A stretch of DNA of 13,782 nt from Christiangramia sp. (GCA_024644145.1 JAHELO010000009.1:1-13782), one strand, 5' to 3'; shown: positions 1 through 7,227, counted from the stretch's first letter. Notes: generated by a model from the sequence alone, not told the origin. Translations and numbers: made by a program.

Positions 1-35
1 ATAGCATTGAAAAAGATGCTTCACTCTAGTGCATA

Positions 36-65
36 AAAAAAGCACATTTCCATATGTGCTTTTTT
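36..65. terminator. Bidirectional intrinsic terminator
   Basis: A 12-bp perfect inverted repeat (36-47 with 54-65) has a GCACAT/ATGTGC core flanked by an A-run on one side and a T-run on the other, with a 6-nt loop. Read on either strand it gives a hairpin followed by U residues. On the minus strand it lies about 20 bases past the stop of the lipocalin-like gene (85). On the plus strand it could end a gene lying to the left of the window. Confidence 0.8.
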
Positions 66-84
66 ATTATTAAGGTTTTAAAAT

Positions 85-622
85 TTACTTTGTGAAAATA
101 TAATAACCCGATACATTCACGATACTTTCATAACCATTCTGATTTAGGGTAGTTTCATTTGAAAATGATAAAACCATTTTATTGGCTGTAAGTTCATCTA
201 TGATCATTTCACCAGGTTCACTGATTAATTCCTGGCCAGTGCTCATTTTTACAAATCCTTCGGATAATATCATCCTGTCGCCCTCTACATACCAGTCTCC
301 GGTTCCCGATGAGACCTCCACCGGAAAGCTTTGTGTAAAACCTTCAGAGGTGAAAGCTATCGTGTATGCGCCCTGAGAGAGGTACGAACCATCGCTTTTA
401 AAATCTACGACTGCACTGGATTCCGTCGTAATTCCGCTAAATTCCGATGTGATATCTATATCACCTAAATTATTTGAGTAGTCTTTCATAGTCCAAATTT
501 TCCAGATTCCATTCTCCCGTCATATCTGCTGAATCTAATTTTGGAGGTCCAGCTTCATCTTTAGAGCAGGAAATGAAAGAAATAAACACAAAGGCAAAAA
601 CTGAAAATCTGAATGTTTTCAT
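85..622 (-). pseudogene. Lipocalin-like lipoprotein gene with an apparent frameshift
   Basis: The natural start is the ATG at 622. It encodes a lipoprotein signal peptide with lipobox FISC (Cys19), followed by SKDE, which resembles the Bacteroidota surface-lipoprotein export signal, and then a lipocalin-type TGEWNL motif near residues 36-40. This frame stops after 50 residues at 470. The rest of the protein, 132 residues with DITSEFSG and a C-terminal beta-rich segment ending GYYIFTK, continues in another frame to 85. Removing one base from the AAA run (484-486 on the given strand) fuses the two parts into one 178-aa protein reading NLDYEDYSNN, a normal size for small flavobacterial lipocalin-like lipoproteins. 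I infer a single-base insertion, either a real mutation or a sequencing error. The 134-aa downstream ORF alone lacks a signal peptide and is unlikely to be the product. The lipocalin family call rests on overall pattern only. Confidence 0.7.
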
Positions 623-734
623 CTTTTAAAATTTTGGTTGCTTAGAAAAATTAAATGAAAAGATGTGGTAGGGTAAGGATGGTATATCGCTATCTTTCTT
701 TAAATCAAATTAGGGAAAAATATTCTAGCCTGAT

Positions 735-1163
735 TTAATTTTTTAAAAAATCGCTGAAATCCATGAAAAACTCTTCCAATTGCATCATATTGGATGCCAA
801 GAAAGTTTTTACAACCGGCCAGTCTTTTTTGTTATGAATACTAACCTGATCCATCTGTAGATATAATCTGGAAATGATCTTGCCTTCAGGAAGCTCATAT
901 TCTGCATCAAGCCTGGCTTCAGGCAGATATTCATCTGTTAGAACTTTCCGGAGTGATTCTAGTTTCTCGAAATAATATGCTCTTATCATTTCATCATCGT
1001 CTACAATATCAAGAGATACCTGTGCTAATTTACGTGTGAAGGTAAACTTGAGCTGGATCTCCTTCATTTTGGTATTATATAACAACCATTTATGGGGATA
1101 TTCCTTACCGAAACTTGTCCAGAATTCCTGTCGTATTTTTTTTGATTCTTCCTGACTGAACAT
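735..1163 (-). CDS. DUF4268 domain-containing protein
   Basis: A 142-aa soluble protein with no signal peptide or membrane segment. The N-terminus (EESKKIRQEFWTSFGK, then KWLLYNTKMK) and the acidic, aromatic C-terminus (EEFFMDFSDFLKN) match my recollection of the short flavobacterial DUF4268 family, whose function is not established. DUF4268 is also found as a domain attached to nuclease-like or DNA-binding proteins elsewhere; no catalytic motif is visible here. The start codon follows directly after the TAG stop of the ZIP transporter with no intervening base and no ribosome binding site, so it is probably co-transcribed and translationally coupled. Membership of the family is fairly secure; the role is unknown. 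Confidence 0.75.
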   Translation of the reverse strand: MFSQEESKKIRQEFWTSFGKEYPHKWLLYNTKMKEIQLKFTFTRKLAQVSLDIVDDDEMIRAYYFEKLESLRKVLTDEYLPEARLDAEYELPEGKIISRLYLQMDQVSIHNKKDWPVVKTFLASNMMQLEEFFMDFSDFLKN

Positions 1164-1847
1164 CTATATAAAATATGCAAGTAACACTCCCAGGATAATT
1201 ACTCCCAGTTTTGAAGCATTAAATGAGTGATTCTTGGAAGATTCAAATAAAATAGTAGTAGAAACATGTAGAAATATTCCTATCACTACCGCATTAATGT
1301 ATGCAGAATATTGTGCAATAACGGGTACACTATTTTTAAGCCAGCTCCCCAGCGGTGTCATAAGTGCAAAAAATGCCAGGAATAAAAAGACCTTTGTCCT
1401 GCTCAACTTACTTTGAACCAAAAATACAGAGAGTATTGCTGCTACCGGGATTTTATGAACTACAACGCCATGTAACAGGTGATTATCCTTATCCAGTGGA
1501 AATCCCTCGAACAGTGAGTGAAGGCTTAAACTAATTAATAAGAGCATTGGAAAACTTGTGGAATCATCACGGAAATGCAGATGCCCGTGTTCAACTCCCT
1601 TGGAAAGAAATTCCAGAACGATTTGTAGTAACAATCCTAACAGGATGAATATACCTATCCCTGTATCAGGGCTGCTGTAAACCTCAGGTAGTAATTCGAG
1701 TACCGTAACAGCCAGAAGATAAGCGCCACTAAAGGCCAGCAATAATTTGAAACCCGAAGAACTTCCAGGCTTCAGGAAAAGAGAAATAATGTATCCCAGG
1801 ATTACAGCAAGAATGGGTAATAGATAAATATATAGATCTGTAAGCAA
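1164..1847 (-). CDS. ZIP family metal (probably zinc) transporter
   Basis: A 227-aa inner-membrane protein with about seven to eight hydrophobic helices. It carries the two ZIP signature segments: HSLFEG at residues 110-115 (helix 4, family pattern HNxxEG) and HKIP at 131-134 (helix 5), whose His and Glu residues form the binuclear metal site in this family. A His-rich loop (EHGHLH, 86-91) precedes helix 4, as is usual for ZIP proteins. Family members take up Zn2+ or other divalent cations into the cytoplasm; the exact metal cannot be told from sequence. The only plausible start is TTG at 1847, because there is no in-frame ATG before the middle of the protein and an in-frame stop lies 21 bases upstream of that TTG; the N-terminus is therefore uncertain. 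It is the first gene of an operon with the DUF4268 gene and divergent from the rRNA methyltransferase gene. Confidence 0.85.
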   Translation of the reverse strand: MLTDLYIYLLPILAVILGYIISLFLKPGSSSGFKLLLAFSGAYLLAVTVLELLPEVYSSPDTGIGIFILLGLLLQIVLEFLSKGVEHGHLHFRDDSTSFPMLLLISLSLHSLFEGFPLDKDNHLLHGVVVHKIPVAAILSVFLVQSKLSRTKVFLFLAFFALMTPLGSWLKNSVPVIAQYSAYINAVVIGIFLHVSTTILFESSKNHSFNASKLGVIILGVLLAYFI

Positions 1848-1920
1848 ATTAAGTATGGTTGGTGGTTATAAGGATGTAATAACTAATATTGAACAATCCC
1901 GTAATTATTATACTTTCGGA

Positions 1921-1928
1921 CAAAATTA
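1921..1928 (-). promoter_or_regulatory. Candidate -7 box (TAATTTTG) for the zip operon
   Basis: On the minus strand the sequence TAATTTTG fits the Bacteroidota primary sigma factor -7 consensus TAnnTTTG. It would give a leader of roughly 70 bases before the TTG start of the ZIP gene. No good -33 TTG is seen at the usual spacing. It sits back to back with the plus-strand promoter candidate at 1932-1939. Confidence 0.35.
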
Positions 1929-1931
1929 ACT

Positions 1932-1939
1932 TATTTTTG
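1932..1939 (+). promoter_or_regulatory. Candidate -7 box (TATTTTTG) for the rRNA methyltransferase gene
   Basis: TATTTTTG matches TAnnTTTG exactly and ends 20 bases before the ATG at 1960, so the predicted leader is only about 15 bases. An alternative further upstream pairs TTG (1889-1891) with TACTTTCG (1911-1918) at a 19-base spacing, correct for Bacteroidota but with one mismatch in the -7 box. A purine-rich AGAAGGA lies at 1951-1957, close to the start codon. Confidence 0.45.
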
Positions 1940-1959
1940 TCGTTCTATAAAGAAGGATT

Positions 1960-3120
1960 ATGGCTAATAACTTTAGAATGATCGCAAAGACCTTATATGG
2001 GTTTGAATCGATCCTCGCAAAAGAATTACTTGACTTAGGAGCAATGGATATCAAAGAAGGAAACCGTATGGTTAGCTTCGTTGGTGATAAAGGATTTATG
2101 TATAAGGCCAATCTTAGCTTACGAACAGCCATAAAGATCCTTAAGCCCTATGAAAGTTTCAGAGCAAATTCTGAGCAGGAATTATATGATAATATTAAAA
2201 AATTACCATGGGAGAAATTCCTGGATGCTAAAGGAAGTCTGGCGATAGACTCTGCAGTACATTCAGATATATTCACCCATTCACAATATGTGGCACTCAA
2301 AACTAAGGATGCCATTGTAGACCGTTTCAGGGAAAAATTTGGCGAACGTCCAGATGTAGACCTAGATTTTCCCGACCTGCGCATCAATATTCATATTGAG
2401 AAGAATTTTTGTAATGTATCTTTTGATAGTTCAGGAGACTCTCTTCATAAAAGAGGCTACAGGTCTGCTACCAATATTGCACCTATTAACGAGGTGCTGG
2501 CTGCGGGTATGCTTTTAATGTCTGGCTGGGACGGGCAATGTGATTTTCTTGATCCTATGTGCGGGAGTGGGACAATCCCAATAGAAGCCGCCATGATCGC
2601 CTGTAATATTCCACCTAATCTTAATCGTAAAGAATTTGCTTTTGAAAGGTGGAGTGACTGGGACGAGGAGCTGTATGAAAAGATCGAGGAATCTGCACTT
2701 AAGAAGGTAAGGGATTTTAATTATAAGATTAAAGGCTATGATAAGGCTCCTTCGGCGGTTATGAAAGCCAAGGAAAATGTGAAGAATGCCAACCTATCTG
2801 ACTTTATTGAAATTCAACAAAAAAGTTTTTTCGAAAGTGAGAAAGAGAATGATGGATATCTTCATATGCTTTTTAATCCTCCATATGGAGAACGACTTGA
2901 AATAGATATCGAAGATTTTTATGGAAAGATTGGAGATACCTTAAAACAAAGTTATCCTGGTACTCATGCCTGGTTTATTGCCACAAATTTTGATGCGATA
3001 AAAAGTGTAGGCTTAAGAGCCTCGAGAAAGATTAAATTATATAATGGTCCGCTTGAAGGGAGATTGCTGAAATATGTACTTTATGAAGGATCCAAGAAAA
3101 AAAGCAAGCAGAATAATTAA
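1960..3120 (+). CDS. rlmL: THUMP-domain 23S rRNA guanine-N2 methyltransferase, RlmL type
   Basis: A 386-aa cytoplasmic class I SAM-dependent methyltransferase. The N-terminus (YGFESILAKELLDLGA) is typical of the RlmL/YcbY family. Residues about 50-160 fit the THUMP RNA-binding domain, and the C-terminal half is the UPF0020 methyltransferase domain, with the SAM-binding motif PMCGSGTIPIEA (from residue 199) and the catalytic NPPYGER motif (from residue 306). In Escherichia coli the family member makes m2G2445 in 23S rRNA and is fused to a second methyltransferase (RlmK, m7G2069); here that half is absent, as is usual outside gammaproteobacteria. Start at ATG 1960 follows a purine-rich stretch and a -7 box. 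It is divergent from zip and convergent with the DUF6048 gene, sharing four bases at the stops. The family is secure; the exact target base is inferred from homology. Confidence 0.9.
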   Translation: MANNFRMIAKTLYGFESILAKELLDLGAMDIKEGNRMVSFVGDKGFMYKANLSLRTAIKILKPYESFRANSEQELYDNIKKLPWEKFLDAKGSLAIDSAVHSDIFTHSQYVALKTKDAIVDRFREKFGERPDVDLDFPDLRINIHIEKNFCNVSFDSSGDSLHKRGYRSATNIAPINEVLAAGMLLMSGWDGQCDFLDPMCGSGTIPIEAAMIACNIPPNLNRKEFAFERWSDWDEELYEKIEESALKKVRDFNYKIKGYDKAPSAVMKAKENVKNANLSDFIEIQQKSFFESEKENDGYLHMLFNPPYGERLEIDIEDFYGKIGDTLKQSYPGTHAWFIATNFDAIKSVGLRASRKIKLYNGPLEGRLLKYVLYEGSKKKSKQNN

Positions 3121-3821
3121 TTCCTTGCCTTTTTATAAAAGGGGATAAGGTAGGAGATGGAATAGCCAAATCCTGCCCCAAATTCTCCACTGTCATATGT
3201 TCTTCCAAAACCTGGTATCGCTAGATTATCATAACTGGAAGGACTATTCTGGCCTATTTTTCTTTTCAACTGAACGTTTGCAGATAGATAAAGATTATTA
3301 AGAACTTCAACCTTAATACCTACAAGAACTTCTGCCCAGCTGGCAGTTAATCCCGTAGTTTCTGAATTGTCTTCCCTGATATCGGCTCCAAAATAGTCTG
3401 AGGAAGTATAAATTCTATATTCATCCAGAGTTTGAGAAAAGGTGGCAAAACCATACCTGATGCCTACAAAAATTGCATTTTGCATTTCCAGCCAGTTGTC
3501 ATAAGCATTATAATCGCCTCCTACTTTAATATAGCTACCATTAGTGAAGGTTTTTATATTATCTCCTTCAAAAGTGATCTTTTCGCTGCCTAGCTCTGCA
3601 GCGATATAATAGTTTTTATATAGCCGGTAATCGCCTACAATTTCTGCTCCACTATAATTATCATCAAGAAGTGTGCGCAGTGGTTTACTTAAATCTATAC
3701 CTGCTCTTATGCCATATTTTTCCCGGTAAGTAACGGTATCCTTAGTTGTCGCCGTTTGCTGTGCTTGTGCAGAATATGCAAGGAGCAGGATAAAACATAG
3801 ACTAGAAAAATATCGAAACAT
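3117..3821 (-). CDS. DUF6048 family secreted/outer-membrane protein
   Basis: A 234-aa protein when started at ATG 3821, which gives a clean signal peptide (MFRYFSSLCFILLLAYSAQA, then QQ). The frame stays open upstream to 3905, but those 28 extra residues are basic, lie inside the DUF6452 gene and would bury the signal peptide, so the internal start is preferred. The mature part alternates hydrophobic and polar residues with many Gly, Tyr and Phe (YGIRAGIDLSKP, GGDYN, GIRYGFA, GFGYSISYLIPFYKK). This suggests a beta-barrel or beta-rich envelope protein with an aromatic C-terminal strand. The pattern matches the flavobacterial DUF6048 family of unknown function. The start overlaps the end of the DUF6452 gene by 20 bases, and it is the last gene of the rlmD operon. 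Its stop overlaps the stop of the convergent rlmL. Confidence 0.75.
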   Translation of the reverse strand: MFRYFSSLCFILLLAYSAQAQQTATTKDTVTYREKYGIRAGIDLSKPLRTLLDDNYSGAEIVGDYRLYKNYYIAAELGSEKITFEGDNIKTFTNGSYIKVGGDYNAYDNWLEMQNAIFVGIRYGFATFSQTLDEYRIYTSSDYFGADIREDNSETTGLTASWAEVLVGIKVEVLNNLYLSANVQLKRKIGQNSPSSYDNLAIPGFGRTYDSGEFGAGFGYSISYLIPFYKKARN

Positions 3822-4350
3822 GGGCTTGATTTTGATCTTTAATAGTTGCCTGCTCAATCTGAATATCTTTAATCCACTTGATACCGTCCTGGCCTTCCTG
3901 AACATCTACCTTTAACCCAACATAACTAATCTTAAAGGCGCATGCACGATTTATATACTCTTCGTTCCTGCCGTAGGTAAAAGTGACCACATCAGTATTT
4001 TTGGTGCCGTCTTCTGCACTGGCTTCGGTGTTATTAATAGTGAATTCAAATGAGGTGAGATCACGATCTGTTCTTAGTGGAATTGCCAGACTGTCGCCTG
4101 TAAACCTTTCATAAGTAATCACCTGGTCGCGGTTGTTTTCATTTCTTATAAAGACATACTCTTCATTATCTGTTTCATTAATTCCCAGATTCTGCGGAGC
4201 CTTCTGGTCAAATGGATCCTGATTTTCATAAAACCGAATAATTAGGAGAGGCGTGGTATCTATGCTTTCAGCACAAATATCATCCCGTTGACAACCCATA
4301 TTCAGAAAAAGGGTAAAACTTAACAGAAGCGTATAAATATTGTATTTCAT
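3802..4350 (-). CDS. DUF6452 family lipoprotein
   Basis: A 182-aa protein with a lipoprotein signal peptide ending in lipobox NMGC (Cys20), followed by QRDDIC. A conserved-looking LLIIRFYENQDP segment follows. The mature part is soluble and beta-rich with further Cys residues (Cys27 and one near residue 137, CAFKISY) that could form a disulfide. This arrangement matches the Bacteroidota DUF6452 family, whose function is unknown. It lies 9 bases after the rlmD stop and overlaps the following DUF6048 gene, so the three genes are almost certainly one transcript. Pairing with DUF6048 suggests that the two products work together at the envelope, but that is inference. Confidence 0.8.
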   Translation of the reverse strand: MKYNIYTLLLSFTLFLNMGCQRDDICAESIDTTPLLIIRFYENQDPFDQKAPQNLGINETDNEEYVFIRNENNRDQVITYERFTGDSLAIPLRTDRDLTSFEFTINNTEASAEDGTKNTDVVTFTYGRNEEYINRACAFKISYVGLKVDVQEGQDGIKWIKDIQIEQATIKDQNQAHVSIFF

Positions 4351-4359
4351 TTATATATG

Positions 4360-5769
4360 CTATCGTTTTTCCAGGCAAACCACGTTTTCTACATGATGGG
4401 TTTGTGGGAACATGTCCACTGCCCGCACTTTGGTTACTTTATAATGCTCATCAAGTAAGGCAAGATCCCGAGCCTGGGTAGCTGAATTACAGCTTACGTA
4501 AACTATACGTTCTGGCAATATACCAATTATTTGAGCTACTACATCCTTATGCATTCCATCCCGCGGAGGATCTGTTATTATTACATCTGGATGCCCATGT
4601 TGTTCTATGAAATTTTGCGTAAATACCTTTCTCATATCTCCAACATAAAACTCTGTATTCTCTATATTATTACGTTCGGCATTTTCTTTAGCATCCTGAA
4701 TGGCTTCAGGTACTGCTTCAACACCAATTACCTTTTTCGCATTCTTGGCAACGAATTGAGCAATTGTTCCTGTACCTGTATACAAATCATAAACCAGTTC
4801 ATCTCCCTGAAGATTAGCATATTCCCTGGTGATCTTATATAAATTATAAGCCTGCTCTGAATTGGTCTGGTAAAAAGATTTTGCGTTAATCTTAAATTTA
4901 AGGCCTTCCATTTCCTCGAAAATATGATCCCTGCCTTTATAGCAGATCACTTCCTGATCGTAAATAGTATCGTTAGCCTTATTATTAACTACATACTGTA
5001 GAGAGGTGATCTCCGGGAATTTCTCGGCAAGGGCGTTCAACAACAGCTCCCTTTTCTTTTTATCGTCCTGATAGAACTGAACCAGCACCATGATCTCTCC
5101 GGTAGAAGTAGTTCTTATCATTAATGTACGTAGCAGACCTTCCTGGTTTCGGGTATTAAAGAAGGATAGTTCATTCTTTGTGGCGAAATCCTTAACAAAA
5201 TTTCTTATCGCATTACTAGGGTCTTCCTGAAGGTGACATTTCTTAATATCCAGGATCTTATCCCACATTCCAGGAATATGAAAACCAAGGGCATTCCGGT
5301 TTTCAATGTTTTCTCCACTCTGTATCTCATCCTGGGTGAGCCATCGACTGTTACTAAAGGAGAATTCCATTTTATTTCTATAAAAATAGATCTCTTCGCT
5401 TCCCAGGATAGGTGTGATCTCAGGGAGTTCTATTTTTCCTAGGCGGCGTAGATTATTTTCAACTTCCTGCTGTTTATATTCCAGCTGAAACTTATAATCC
5501 ATATTCTGCCATTTACAACCTCCGCAGGTGCCAAAATGCTGGCAAACCGGCTCAGTTCTTTTATCTGATAGTTTATGGAATTCTACCGCTGTTCCCTGGT
5601 AGTATGATTTTCTTTTTCTGGTTGTCTGAATATCTGCGACATCACCAGGAACCGCATTGTCTATAAATATTACACGTCCGTCTGGAGATTTAGCGATCGC
5701 CTTGCCTTTTGCTCCTGCATCTGTTACTTCAATTTCTGTAAAAAGCTTGTTCTTATTTCTTCTTGCCAT
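4360..5769 (-). CDS. rlmD: 23S rRNA (uracil-C5)-methyltransferase RlmD
   Basis: A 469-aa TrmA/RumA family enzyme that methylates a uridine of 23S rRNA (U1939 in E. coli) using SAM. Domains in order: a Lys/Arg-rich N-terminus and TRAM RNA-binding domain (about 10-65); an iron-sulfur cluster motif with Cys76, Cys82 and Cys85 (CQHFGTCGGC) plus Cys178 (KKCH), the classical four ligands; and a C-terminal Rossmann methyltransferase domain. Catalytic motifs are all present: FYQTN (299-303), DLYTGTGT (328-335), DPPRDG (400-405), the nucleophile Cys427 in YVSCNSATQARD, and the general base Glu461 in HHVEN. Length is slightly above the E. coli enzyme. ATG 5769 lies only 4 bases after a -7 box, so the mRNA may be leaderless. 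It heads an operon with DUF6452 and DUF6048. The product may instead be another RlmC/RlmD-type paralogue. Confidence 0.93.
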   Translation of the reverse strand: MARRNKNKLFTEIEVTDAGAKGKAIAKSPDGRVIFIDNAVPGDVADIQTTRKRKSYYQGTAVEFHKLSDKRTEPVCQHFGTCGGCKWQNMDYKFQLEYKQQEVENNLRRLGKIELPEITPILGSEEIYFYRNKMEFSFSNSRWLTQDEIQSGENIENRNALGFHIPGMWDKILDIKKCHLQEDPSNAIRNFVKDFATKNELSFFNTRNQEGLLRTLMIRTTSTGEIMVLVQFYQDDKKKRELLLNALAEKFPEITSLQYVVNNKANDTIYDQEVICYKGRDHIFEEMEGLKFKINAKSFYQTNSEQAYNLYKITREYANLQGDELVYDLYTGTGTIAQFVAKNAKKVIGVEAVPEAIQDAKENAERNNIENTEFYVGDMRKVFTQNFIEQHGHPDVIITDPPRDGMHKDVVAQIIGILPERIVYVSCNSATQARDLALLDEHYKVTKVRAVDMFPQTHHVENVVCLEKR

Positions 5770-5773
5770 AGCG

Positions 5774-5781
5774 CAAAAATA
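5774..5781 (-). promoter_or_regulatory. -7 box (TATTTTTG) abutting the rlmD start codon
   Basis: On the minus strand TATTTTTG matches the Bacteroidota -7 consensus TAnnTTTG exactly, and only CGCT separates it from the ATG. Transcription starting 4-6 bases after the box would begin at or next to the initiation codon, giving a leaderless message. No -33 TTG is present at a good spacing. Confidence 0.5.
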
Positions 5782-5812
5782 GGATAATTAACAAGATTTA
5801 AAGAGGGGCCGG

Positions 5813-5843
5813 TTGAAATTTTCAGCAAACATTTAGTAATTTG
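5813..5843 (+). promoter_or_regulatory. Weak candidate promoter for rocD
   Basis: TTG at 5813-5815 is followed after 20 bases by GTAATTTG (5836-5843), which keeps the TTTG half of the -7 box but lacks the leading TA. If used, it gives a leader of about 95 bases before rocD, containing an imperfect hairpin (AGGGATG with CATTCCCT around 5860-5883). No riboswitch or arginine operator is recognisable. Confidence 0.25.
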
Positions 5844-5943
5844 CAGGAATTCAAAATTAAGGGATGATTTCTCTCCCATTCCCTCACTTTTCAGCGGAAA
5901 AAGAAGGAATAGTATAACAATAATTTTAAATAAGAAAACTAAC

Positions 5944-7227
5944 ATGCCATTACCTAAAATCAAATCTTCAGAAGAAGCTATTAAACTTGAAGACCAACAT
6001 GGAGCACATAACTATCATCCATTACCTGCGGTACTTAGCAGGGGTGAAGGTGTTCATGTATGGGATGTAGAGGGTAATAAATATTACGACTTTTTATCAG
6101 CATATTCAGCGGTAAACCAGGGACATTGCCATCCCAAGATCGTTGGCGCTATGCATGAGCAGGCATCTAAACTAGCCCTTACTTCTCGTGCTTTTCATAA
6201 TGATGTGCTGGGAGCGTATGAAAAATATGCCACTGAATATTTTGGCTTTGACAAATTGTTGCCGATGAACACGGGAGCCGAAGCTGTGGAAACGGCCATA
6301 AAAATCGCACGTAAATGGGCTTATGAGGTAAAAGGAGTTAAGGAGACAGAGGCAGAGATCGTGGTTTGTGCGAATAACTTCCATGGTAGAACCACTACTG
6401 TGATCTCCTTTTCTAATGATGAAGAGGCGAGGAGAAATTTTGGTCCATATACACCTGGATTTACCAAGATCCCTTATAATGATCTTGACGCTTTGGATGC
6501 AGCGCTAAAGGAGAACCCTAATGTTGCAGGATTTCTTGTAGAACCTATTCAGGGAGAGGCAGGAGTTTTTACTCCGGCAGATGATTACATGATGAAAGCT
6601 AAAGAGATCTGTAATAAACATAATGTATTGTTTATGGCAGATGAGATACAGACGGGAATCGCCAGGACCGGCGGTTTATTAGCTGTTTGTGGTCACTGTA
6701 CTTGTGAAGCACATTGTGAAAGACAGGAGGAGACCTATAGTAAGCCAGATATTTTAATACTGGGGAAAGCACTTTCTGGTGGAAACTATCCCGTATCTGC
6801 GGTCCTGGCAGATAATGAAGTGATGGATGTTATTCAGCCGGGACAACATGGTTCTACTTTTGGTGGTAATCCTGTAGCAGCTGCAGTTGCTGTCGCAGCG
6901 CTTGATGTAGTGAAAGATGAGCACCTTATTCAGAACGCTCGTAAACTTGGTAAATTATTCAGAAGATTGATGGACGATTATATCAGGGAGTCCAATATCG
7001 TAAATCTAGTGAGAGGCCGTGGGCTATTAAATGCCATTGTGATCAATGATTCTGAAGATAGTTCTACTGCATGGGATATATGTATGGCGCTAAAAGAAAA
7101 CGGACTTCTGGCTAAGCCAACCCATGGGAATATTATAAGATTTGCTCCTCCATTAGTAATGAATGAAGAGCAATTAAGAGACTGTGTAGATATTATAACT
7201 AAGACCCTTAAACAATTCGAAAAATAA
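5944..7227 (+). CDS. rocD: Ornithine aminotransferase (ornithine--oxo-acid transaminase)
   Basis: A 427-aa class III PLP-dependent aminotransferase that converts ornithine and 2-oxoglutarate to glutamate-5-semialdehyde and glutamate, linking arginine breakdown to proline and glutamate. Visible features: MNTGAEAVE (phosphate-binding loop, 108-116), NNFHGRT (144-150), EPIQGEAGV (200-208), DEIQTG (233-238) with the PLP-pyridine Asp233, Lys275 in LGKALSGG as the Schiff-base lysine, STFGGNP (304-310) and Arg399 in RFAPPL. Between DEIQTGIARTG and the Lys motif lies a Cys-rich insertion (CGHCTCEAHC; Cys249, 252, 254, 258) that the common eukaryotic and Bacillus enzymes lack, as far as I recall; see findings. 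The ATG at 5944 is preceded by an A-rich leader without a Shine-Dalgarno. It is a single-gene unit closed by a strong terminator. Acetylornithine aminotransferase is the main alternative; overall motifs favour RocD. Confidence 0.92.
   Translation: MPLPKIKSSEEAIKLEDQHGAHNYHPLPAVLSRGEGVHVWDVEGNKYYDFLSAYSAVNQGHCHPKIVGAMHEQASKLALTSRAFHNDVLGAYEKYATEYFGFDKLLPMNTGAEAVETAIKIARKWAYEVKGVKETEAEIVVCANNFHGRTTTVISFSNDEEARRNFGPYTPGFTKIPYNDLDALDAALKENPNVAGFLVEPIQGEAGVFTPADDYMMKAKEICNKHNVLFMADEIQTGIARTGGLLAVCGHCTCEAHCERQEETYSKPDILILGKALSGGNYPVSAVLADNEVMDVIQPGQHGSTFGGNPVAAAVAVAALDVVKDEHLIQNARKLGKLFRRLMDDYIRESNIVNLVRGRGLLNAIVINDSEDSSTAWDICMALKENGLLAKPTHGNIIRFAPPLVMNEEQLRDCVDIITKTLKQFEK

Noticed and set aside
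1..36. Possible C-terminal end of a plus-strand gene (reading IALKKMLHSSA then TAA at 34-36) just before the terminator.
   Set aside because: Only 11 codons are visible, another frame (ending at 29) is equally possible, and the minus strand could equally be non-coding; not enough to call a gene.
1848..1959. Intergenic region between zip and rlmL inspected for a Zur-like operator.
   Set aside because: No convincing palindrome was found; only divergent -7 boxes are visible.
3822..3905. N-terminal extension of the DUF6048 frame up to 3905.
   Set aside because: It lies within the DUF6452 coding sequence, is basic and would place the signal peptide internally; the ATG at 3821 gives a normal signal peptide.
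4531..4842. 103-aa plus-strand frame rich in Ile, Tyr and Cys opposite rlmD.
   Set aside because: It is antisense to conserved catalytic motifs of rlmD, and its composition is that of a reverse-complement shadow of AT-rich coding DNA.
5864..5917. 17-codon ORF (ATG at 5864 to TAA at 5917) in the rocD leader, considered as an attenuator leader peptide.
   Set aside because: It has no arginine codons or regulatory codon runs, a poor ribosome binding site and no convincing alternative hairpins downstream.
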